A DNA stretch of 64,000 bases from Phaeoceros laevis (Eukaryota; Anthocerotophyta; Anthocerotopsida; Notothyladales). Under the pieces are notes generated by a model, which had not been told where the DNA came from, made no database searches, and saw only the letters and a list, made by a program, of their open reading frames with translations. The translations under genes and the position numbers were made by a program. The stretch is taken from positions 1 to 64,000 of the forward strand of contig JBNGIQ010008568.1 in assembly GCA_049999765.1 (NCBI GenBank), read 5' to 3'. Positions 55,300 through 64,000 of this stretch are shown piece after piece (position 1 is the stretch's first letter; every line of letters begins with the position of its first letter).

Positions 55300-56241
55300 G
55301 TGGAGGCATGGATGCCAGATGTTGCTGCTAAACAGCGGGCTCAGACATGGTTCACCCGTGTTTTAGGTGACTTGTCTGTGTATGGATTGCCCCCCGCTGT
55401 TGTAGTTCTACCTTCCATGCCAAGGTACGATCTGCCTGCTGCTGCTCGGGCAAGTGGGCACATGAGGCTTCGGCCTAGGGAGAAATTGAGGAGTGAACCC
55501 CTGGGGGAATTTGTCCCTCACCCGTATGTCCCTGTAGCAGATGGGTTCACAAAGGCAGGATCATTTGATGCAGACATCCTCTATGGAAAGCTCCTGAAAG
55601 GAGTGAGACCACGAGAGTGGGGTATGTGGTCCGATGGCCCAATTCCAGTGAACACCCCATTCTACTACTGGGGCAGGCGATGGATCGTGAAAGAGGCCAC
55701 GAATCCGGCGATGGGCTTGGGCCTCTTTGCTCTTCAACGAATTGTGGTGAAGGATGCTGAGAAAGGTGTGCAGTTGTTTGTTTTTGGTGGCCCAACTTAC
55801 ACGCAGGGGGAATGGAAGATGGTGTCAGAGAGGATCCGCCACCCTGCCATTCACAAATATGCCATCACCTTCAACCAGATTATAAGGAGAGATCTGATTG
55901 CGGAGGGAAAGGAGGCACCAGTTCTAACATTTCTAGATGGCAATGTCCATTTTGGCAATGTTGCAGGGTACATCAATAGCTCTAGGGGGAGCAGTCCGTC
56001 CGTGGCCAATGCATTGTGGGAGGAGCAGAGTGATGGGCACTCACTGTTACATGAATCGCATGACCAATGGATTTGTACCATGGCCACCAAGACCATTGAG
56101 AAAGACACAAAAGTGTTTGTTGACTATGATTGGTACAAGGACTTGGATTGGGCACTCCACAACAACGATGAGTGGTGGGAGGATGTAGAGCGTGCCACGG
56201 AGGCATACATGCTAGCAAATAACGTGTGTAGTGAACACTAG
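55300..56241 (+). CDS. SET-domain protein carried in CACTA element
   Basis: 313 codons, uninterrupted. Residues about 135-280 show a SET-domain layout: GLGLFALQRI (139-148, the usual GxGLFA start), YAITF, then DGNVHFGNVAGYINSS (213-228, in place of GNxARFINHS) and EKDTKVFVDYDWY (267-279, the closing catalytic-Tyr region). NHSC is replaced by NSSRG, so activity is uncertain. No pre-SET or post-SET cysteines and no chromatin-reader domain are present. SET proteins methylate lysines of histones or other proteins. It lies between the CACTA terminus and the transposase on the same strand, with about 980 bp to the next ORF. The start ATG at 55300 is the first in frame and lies well upstream of the domain. 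Confidence 0.78.
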   Translation: MEAWMPDVAAKQRAQTWFTRVLGDLSVYGLPPAVVVLPSMPRYDLPAAARASGHMRLRPREKLRSEPLGEFVPHPYVPVADGFTKAGSFDADILYGKLLKGVRPREWGMWSDGPIPVNTPFYYWGRRWIVKEATNPAMGLGLFALQRIVVKDAEKGVQLFVFGGPTYTQGEWKMVSERIRHPAIHKYAITFNQIIRRDLIAEGKEAPVLTFLDGNVHFGNVAGYINSSRGSSPSVANALWEEQSDGHSLLHESHDQWICTMATKTIEKDTKVFVDYDWYKDLDWALHNNDEWWEDVERATEAYMLANNVCSEH

Positions 56242-57219
56242 ACTTAGCCATAGATGTGTCATTCTTTCTCTCTTATGCATAAGGTGTGTGAGAAGTTGAG
56301 TGTCCGGGACGCATTCAGAGTAAGATGTGTACAGAACATTATCTCTCTTGGAGAGGATGTCGGGATACATGTAGAAATTTGTGTAGCCAGACAAGAGTGG
56401 AGTATGTAAAAGATTTGTGCTGAAGCAGTGATGTACATGTATCAGAACTTATCTAGACGGGAGTAAATACATGTAATCATTTTTCTCAAAAGCGAGGACG
56501 GTTGAGTCCCCAGTTTGGGTAAGGAGTACTGTACATACCCCTCATCATCTGTACAGGCAATGATATGCGGGATCTGAAAAGGCCGAGCATAGATTCTTAT
56601 GTGGGGGAGTAAGACAGTATGTATATGAAAAAAGTCATACAGCCAAGTTGGGACATGTACAGTGCACATTTGACAGCTGCGCTCAGGACCTGAGCAATAC
56701 GGGCTTTTAGTAACTTATGCACACTGCACGGTATTTGTTTGCTACCATTTGTGCTAGTAAAATGAGTGCATTTTTGGCAAGCTGGGAAGGACGTCGGTGT
56801 ATATACATATGATTATATGCTCAGGAGCCACACTTTGCCCTGGGGCGGCGTTCATAAAAAAAACACGGGAGAGTGAGTTCAGGATTGTGTTTCTGTTGTA
56901 CAGTGCGAGATAGTACAAAGCCAAATCCGGACTGTACAGTAATGCTGCAGCTAAGCTAGTGTCTCACGCATGTATACAATTTATGCAGTCAAGGAAACAA
57001 GTGTACAGATCACGAATTTTGCCTTACAAATTATCATTTGTACATAGATTTGCTTTGTACGTACTACCAGACAGACCGATGTCTATGACATGCATGTGTG
57101 GTGTGCATGACGTATGTGTTGTACATGCCCGTTGCATTTCATTGGCTTCATAACGCTCGTTCCAGATTTGCTGTCCATGCCATGGCATGCTGCTGCCCTG
57201 ACAGTCCGTATGCGAACCT
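56242..57219. other. Spacer between SET ORF and transposase
   Basis: Rich in GTACA/TGTAC words (TGTACAGT, GTGTACAGA, GTACATGT). These could be transposase-binding or regulatory words, but no gene is supported. Confidence 0.4.
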
Positions 57220-60200
57220 GTGCGTGCACAGGTTGAAGCACCAAGCATGCTTGTCATGCCCCGGAGCCACCGACATGATGCCATTGGAGGGGCTGCCACA
57301 GCCGAAGTTGATCTTGCGGCAACGCTGCGACACTTAGCAACAACCCCATTCCCTCAACCGGTACATGTGGCATCATGTGCCCAAGAGGCATCCATTCCAA
57401 CTGCTACGGATGATGAAGTGCCGATAATGGAGGAAGAGCAAGTCACTCTCGAGTTAATTGAAGCCATGGGGGGAGTTCAAGGGTTGGCAGCTATGCCCCA
57501 CGAAGCTGTGAACGAATTGCCTGAAGAGCTACAACGTATGCATGCTGCGGCAGTGAGACCATTATGGGAAGGCGCACCGATAAGCGTGCTGGCATTCATA
57601 CTATTGTTATTGAACATACAGATGGCACACCTATGGTCTGATGCTTCAGTGGATGCGTTGTTGGTGCTACTAGCAACCATGGGTCTCCCTCCTGATAATT
57701 GTTTGCCAAAGACCAGGTACGAAATCAGGTGCATGTTGAAAGGCATGGGTTTGCCTTATATAATGTATCATGCATGTCCCAGGGATTGCATGTTGTTTCG
57801 CAAAGAAAACGCGTCTTTGACAAAATGTGCACACTGTAAGAGGGACTGGTACAAACCGAAGGAAAAAGGGAAAAAAGGAAAAGACATATCTGAGAAAGTG
57901 GTTAGGTACTTTCCTTTGCTACCCCGTATTCAGCAGCTGTTTAGATGCAAGGAGTTGGCAGCATTGATGACATGACATGCCACACATGGCAGTATAGATG
58001 GTGTCATGCGGGTACCCTCCGATTCAAAGGCTTGGAAACATGTGAATGCTAAATATCCTGACTTTGCTGTAGAACCAAGAAACATGAGGTTTGGCTTGTC
58101 ATCCGACGGGTTTAACCCTTTTGGTCATTTAAGCTCAAAGTACAGCATTTGGCTTGTTCTACTTGTCAATTACAATGTTCCTCCGTGGTTTAGCATTAAG
58201 AATGGGCACATCCTTTTGTCCATGATTATTCCAGGCCCCCGGCAGGTACGGATTGCAGACACCTATTTGGAGCTTGTAGTTGAAGAGCTGATTGAGTTGT
58301 GGGAAATAGGTGTGCTAGTGGTTGATGCATCGTGTGCCAAAGACGATCCATCTAGACAATTCAATTGCAAAGGAATTCTATTGTGGACCATGCATGACTA
58401 TCCAGGGTATGCATTGATGTCAAAAATGCAGACGAAAGGGTACAGGGCATGCCCAATCTGTTGGGATGGGTTAGACGCGAGGAGGTCATTTGATTTGAAC
58501 AAAATGCTATATGATGACAACTACCGCAAGCACTTGCGAAAAAATCATGTGTATCGGACATCACAAAAACATAAGTTTGATGGAAGGGAAGATATGCGAA
58601 TAGCTCGAAAACCACCTACCCCCCAGGACATATTGGTGGAAAGCTACAACAGACGTGACGCATCGACAAAAGACAAGAAAGACACCACATTGTGGGGTGT
58701 TACAAGTGACAAGCCATCTGTCCTATGGGACTTACCGCACTGGGAGGTATGAAATTGATCATGGTCTTTCTTGTTAGCATGAAGTGCAAAACTTGTATAT
58801 GCATCATGATATCTAATCTATCAATGTATGGGATGCAGCACTTGTTAATACGCCATCTTCTGGACCCCATGCACATATCAAAAAATGTGAGCGAAAAAAT
58901 AATGGAGCATGTGCTGGGGGAAGCTGATAGTCTTGCGAGTAGAAAAGACCTAGAGTGGGCAGGGACGAAGAAGGATTGGTGGCCTGTACGCACTAAAGTT
59001 GCAAAACGGTTGAAGAAGACGGACAGTACTATAGCTAGTACTGCTAGGCCAGGTTCTGAGCAACCCCCAATCACCGCACCAGTACCATCCGCAGCAGTAA
59101 CAACTGCAATCGGTACAAGGACCAGAGCAAGCACGAGTGGACGGGCAATGCAAGCTGTGGAACCTACTGCAGAGGCCACAGGGGCCGCGAACATGAAAAG
59201 GAAAATGGCAAGTGTAAATGCTGCAGATGATGTCATATACAGAATGGTGACAACCTTAAAACAGCCCCCTCCCTAGGTCATAGGATTTGATACCAGCATG
59301 ACAAAGCGTGAAGCTGAAGACGAGATGAAGCATAGGATTTGCAGTTTGCGACCACCAACTGCGTATGGAAGAAACTTGCGGAGCTGCTTCATGAAAAGCG
59401 GGACTGAGAAAATTTGTGGGCTGAAGTCACATGATCACTTCCACATGCTAACTAATGTGTGGCCCATTGCTTTGAGGGGATTAGTCCACAAAGAGGTGCA
59501 CAAAGCTATCAATGATTTAGCAGAGCTGGTTCATTGGGTATGTTCGAATCAAATAGACACCACGGAGATCAAGAAAATGAAGAAGAAGTGCGAGGAGGTC
59601 ATATGCAAACTAGAGATGAAATTGCCCACCAGTTTTTTTTCCAGCCAGGTGCATCTATTGCTACATCTTGTGGATGAGGTGGAAATGTGTGGTCCAGTGT
59701 CGTATCGATGGATGTTTTTTTTAGAGCGACACATGAAGGTTCTCAAGAACATGGTTAGGCAAAAGGCAAAGCCGGAAGGGAGCTTGGCGATGGGATATCT
59801 TGCCAAGGAAGCCATGTTTTACAGCTCTGAGTACTTTGGGCAAGTGCTACAAAGTTGTGGAGTAACGACAAACCACTCATCACCAGCGGTCAAGTGCTGC
59901 AAGGCAAAGGGAAGAAAGTTGTGCTGACAGATGTTGAGTATGCCCAGATGCGGTGGCTTATCGCTGACCATTGCGAAGGCCTGGATTGTTGGCGATGCGG
60001 CAATAGACAGGCCAACAAAGCCTGCATTTTTAGATTGGATGGTTGAGGAGATTAACATAGCCCGGAAGGCAGGTGTGGAAGTTGAAATATATGGCCATGA
60101 TGTCATATGTGCAGTGGAAGGTCTTACATGGTATGCAGTCGAGTATAGGAAAATGTGGGCATGTGGCAATCACATTCGAACAGAGGACACTGACCAGGAC

Positions 60201-60597
60201 TTACAACATGCGATTCACTCAGAAGCAGGACTATTGGGTTGATTGCGTATCTCACAAGAAAAACAAGAACCCTAAATGAGCAAACTTACCTTACGTGGGC
60301 AGAGTTCAAAAAATACCGAAGGTGCAGTACGGTACAGTGTCACCAGTGTTGCTGAAGATGCAGTGGTTCCGAACACCCATGAATGCGAATCGGACAGCTA
60401 TGTTGAAAGATACTTCAGGAATGTTTATGCTGGATGCACGGGCTACGATGTTGAGCCATAGAGAAGAGGATGAGCCATTTGTTTTAGTCTCACCAAAACC
60501 ACAGCAAGTGTTTATGTACGACCTCCCAGGTGCAGGGATGAAACTCATTGTAGGGGCTAATGCAAGGGGGAGGCATGTAGTGCAAGAAGACACATGA
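57220..60597 (+). pseudogene. CACTA TNP2-type transposase
   Basis: Exon 1 (to 58746) carries the Transposase_21 region: MKGMGLPY-like lead, CPRDCMLFRKEN, CAHCKRDWY, RVPSDSKAWKH, RFGLSSDGFNPFG, IPGPRQ, LLWTMHDYPGYALMS, KGYRACPICW. One in-frame TGA (57973-57975) replaces the Trp expected before HA. A GTATGA donor and CAG acceptor join it to exon 2 at 58839 (HLLIRHLLDPMHISKN). From 59298 the DUF4218-like region follows (GLKSHDHFHMLTNVWPIALRG, VSYRWMFFLERHMKVLKNMV, KPEGSLAMGYLAKEA), then a DUF4216-like end (60290-60597; VLLKMQWF, EPFVLVSPKPQQVF). The enzyme would excise and insert CACTA elements. The stop and frameshifts near 59270 and 59900-60250 suggest it is inactive. Confidence 0.9.
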
Positions 60598-60699
60598 AAT
60601 AGAACCTGAAAATGGCTACTTGCTGGCCCAATTACATCCAATGAGAGCACTGAACCCAGCAGCACCTTGTGGAACACTGAGACAAAAATATGCCCAAGC

Positions 60700-61255
60700 T
60701 TCGGTTCCAAGGTTTGTGCCTGTATTGGTAGTTGCAGGCATCAAACTTACAGGGAACCGATTAGAGTTTCATTTTGTTTATGTCATCGGCCTATAGTTCG
60801 AGTACAACGTTAACGGCGACTGTACCTTCCAGAAGGGCTAGGGACTTTCAACAAGCTCTTTTACAAGTACTCGTTCCAAACATTTACATTTTTCGTAAGA
60901 CCAGTTTATGTATGTCACTGTTTCAAAAGCAAAACTAGCTTGTGTTGTCAACTGTCTAATATGCATTCATGAGCAGCCGAGAGCCAGAACTGTATGTACA
61001 GCCAGAATTGTATGTACAGCTAGCTTGTGTTGTCAACTGTCTAATATGCATTCATGAGCGGCCGAGAGCCAGAACTGTATGTACAGCCAGAACTGTATGT
61101 ACAGCCATCGTTCGGGAAAGAACCAGATCAATTTTGATATAAAGTGCTTGTTGATTACAGGCAGCCCTTGCTGCGAGGTCTAGCCCGATTAATTTGTAGT
61201 TCTAGTAATGCCTGTAAAGTCTTCAAGTTCCTAGCGCTACCAAGTATGCATACGC
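60700..61255. repeat. 85-bp tandem duplication and flank
   Basis: Units at 60935-61019 and 61020-61104 (CTAGCTTGTGTTGTCAACTG to TGTATGTACAGC), nearly identical, each with a doubled GCCAGAA-TGTATGTACA. The rest of the interval has no gene. Confidence 0.85.
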
Positions 61256-61398
61256 CTACATTATAAAACATACTACATACCTAGTACCTATACCTCTGGG
61301 CCAGTACCATTGCCATTTTGCAAACACATGACATCCATGCTGTAGAGCACCACCACTTGAAGAAAGCTTATCTTCACAACGTTTGTATGAATTCTGTT

Positions 61399-61959
61399 TC
61401 ATGATGCGGCCAAATCCCTTCTTCTTCTGCTCAGGCTTCTCATCCTCGATGACAAGACCTCGAAGACATTTTTGCCAGAGGCCCCTACGGGCCATCCCTT
61501 CTTCTTCTCAGGCTTCTCACCCTCGAAGAGAGGAGCAGTTACCGCAATGCCTGCAGCGAACTCTTCATTTTCATTACAACCAGCCTGCCGGGATGGGTTG
61601 CTATCGGCCTGACAAGGTGTAGGCAGAGTGCAGGCATGGCACTTCACGGATGCATGATCGGCTGCATGGGTTGCACACACCAGAGCATTGGGGGCGTATC
61701 GTAGTTGTCCCGCCACACAGACCCAGCATTCGTGGACGAGGTAAAGCTGCCTTAGCTGAAAAAACATTGCTGTCCACTCTTCATCTTCTGTGTCGAAAGA
61801 TGAAACCTCATCGAAGTCGAACTCAATTTCTTCTGGATCCTCAGGCTGTGGGGGAAGTTGTCGCTTTTCAGTCAGCGGCGGTGGGTTACTAGAACTGACA
61901 GAGGCCCCTGCCCACGGCTTGACCACTGAGCGCCACCCATTCCCACTCTCTGCCGCCAT
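61399..61959 (-). CDS. Hypothetical Cys/His-rich protein
   Basis: 186 codons. An acidic segment (EDPEEIEFDFDEVSSFDTEDEEW) precedes a cysteine/histidine cluster (HECWVC, LVCATHAADH, VKCHACTLPTPC) that could bind zinc, then a basic C-terminus. A frameshifted continuation at 61256-61440 repeats EKPEQKKKGFGR-like sequence, hinting at an internal duplication or later exon. It lies on the opposite strand to the transposase. Not recognised. Confidence 0.4.
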   Translation of the reverse strand: MAAESGNGWRSVVKPWAGASVSSSNPPPLTEKRQLPPQPEDPEEIEFDFDEVSSFDTEDEEWTAMFFQLRQLYLVHECWVCVAGQLRYAPNALVCATHAADHASVKCHACTLPTPCQADSNPSRQAGCNENEEFAAGIAVTAPLFEGEKPEKKKGWPVGASGKNVFEVLSSRMRSLSRRRRDLAAS

Positions 61960-62182
61960 TTTCGTGATTTGTAAATGGAGATGGCTGTGGACCTGAATTT
62001 AGTGCATCATCCAACATCTGCAACCCTTGTAAGATAGGAGATCCAGTTACAACGACATGCCACTGTGACAATGTGCCGGTTTCCTTGAAGTAGGCACTCA
62101 CACTACAGCGACGGACGGTGTTTTTTCAACCTGCACCCTTGTAACATGGGGAACATACCCGACTGTAGCTTCCTATCGTTGC

Positions 62183-62611
62183 GTGGCAGGTTGGTTACAA
62201 CCCATGCCTAAGAGCTTGCATAGTCGGGTTGGGAAGATGACCTTAGTGCGGGGGGAGGGGAGAACAGCATGGAACGGGGAGGCTCAGAAGCGACAGGATG
62301 CACTCAGACAAGGGGCTGACGGAATCCTTGCATTGACATACAGGGCCTCGACGACGATGAAAAGCCGGCAAGCCCCTATGCCTGACGACCGGCCTGCCTC
62401 AAGAACCATGGGAGGAGAGGCTGTGGTCAGCCGGGATGCAGGCGGTCAGGACCGGGCACGCTCTCCCAAAAGAGGCCCGCCGCGGCGACGAGGGAGGCCT
62501 AGGCCTCGTGATGTGGGAGTGGGGCAGACGACAACTTCTGGATTTCCAGAAGCAGTGCAATCCACAGATGGGTGGATCAGCACACACAAAAACAAGAGGA
62601 AGGTGGACTAG
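62183..62611 (+). CDS. Hypothetical basic ORF
   Basis: 142 codons, Arg/Gly/Pro-rich (RSPKRGPPRRRGRPRPRD), ending in a short tandem repeat region (62560-62730) of AACAAG-GGTGGA units. No domain recognised. A chance ORF in GC-rich DNA is quite possible. Confidence 0.25.
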   Translation: MAGWLQPMPKSLHSRVGKMTLVRGEGRTAWNGEAQKRQDALRQGADGILALTYRASTTMKSRQAPMPDDRPASRTMGGEAVVSRDAGGQDRARSPKRGPPRRRGRPRPRDVGVGQTTTSGFPEAVQSTDGWISTHKNKRKVD

Positions 62612-62730
62612 CCCAACCAAGAACAAGGGGTCGATCCGCACATACAAGAACAAGGTGGATTAGCACATACAAGTCGAAGAGGAAGGTGGACCAGCACCTA
62701 GAAGAACGACACGAAGGTGGATGAGGACAA

Positions 62731-64000
<1,270 letters not shown>

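Larger units (their letters stand above)
52883..60700 (+). mobile_element. CACTA (En/Spm-like) transposon, 5' part
   Basis: Starts CACAACTAGAAATAAGG after the triplet ATG (52880-52882), the reverse complement of the CAT flanking the 34837 terminus. GTTTCACAACGG and TTTTACAGC subterminal motifs follow to about 53080, then a block of CTTCCGG words to about 53360. A PPR shard with a gap, a SET-domain ORF and a TNP2-type transposase follow on the plus strand. No closing terminus is found rightwards to 64 kb. The right limit given is simply the end of recognisable transposase sequence. Confidence 0.75.

Overview
This is nuclear DNA from a land plant, most likely a fern or another seed-free plant. 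The evidence is spliced GT-AG genes, a conserved plant microtubule protein (MAP70), shards of PLS-type pentatricopeptide (PPR) genes, and very dense Ty1/copia, Ty3/gypsy, LINE, SINE and CACTA remains. The species cannot be named from the sequence alone. Four runs of N (100, 400, 400 and 100 bases) mark assembly gaps, so large-scale order should be treated with care.

Layout. 1-5.1 kb: a PPR shard, a SINE with a perfect target-site duplication, a PHD-finger fragment, a pair of direct repeats and a gypsy gag fragment. 5.1-8.3 kb: the one clear host gene, MAP70, in about 11 exons on the minus strand. 8.3-15 kb: a second SINE-like sequence, a LINE split by a small inverted-repeat transposon, a tandem duplication, one copy of a strongly folded repeat (family S) and a small basic ORF. 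15-33 kb: almost gene-free, holding five copies of another folded repeat (family R), a second copy of family S, a PPR pseudogene, and a complete 4.5-kb copia-type element (23596-28088) with 204-bp LTRs, primer-binding site, 5-bp target duplication and gag but almost no pol.

33-64 kb is a nest of transposons. A gypsy gag at 34.0-34.8 kb is cut by a CACTA terminus at 34837. The matching other half of the same gag, and the opposite CACTA terminus, lie inverted at 52883. The two CACTA parts together hold a second-ORF-like gene (36.8-38.0 kb), a SET-domain ORF (55.3-56.2 kb) and a TNP2-type transposase (57.2-60.6 kb). This looks like one CACTA element split by an inversion or by mis-scaffolding. 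Between the parts lie a gypsy element (38.4-44.7 kb) that carries a full cytosine-5 DNA methyltransferase domain between protease and reverse transcriptase, a 5'-truncated but uninterrupted copia pol (45.4-48.0 kb), a GC-rich minisatellite and a decayed gene with a ParB-like DGNHR motif.

Most notable: DNA- and histone-methyltransferase-like domains are both carried by mobile elements here, and two repeat families keep their base pairing while their stem sequences differ between copies. The second pattern is what a structured RNA, or repeated inverted duplication, would leave.
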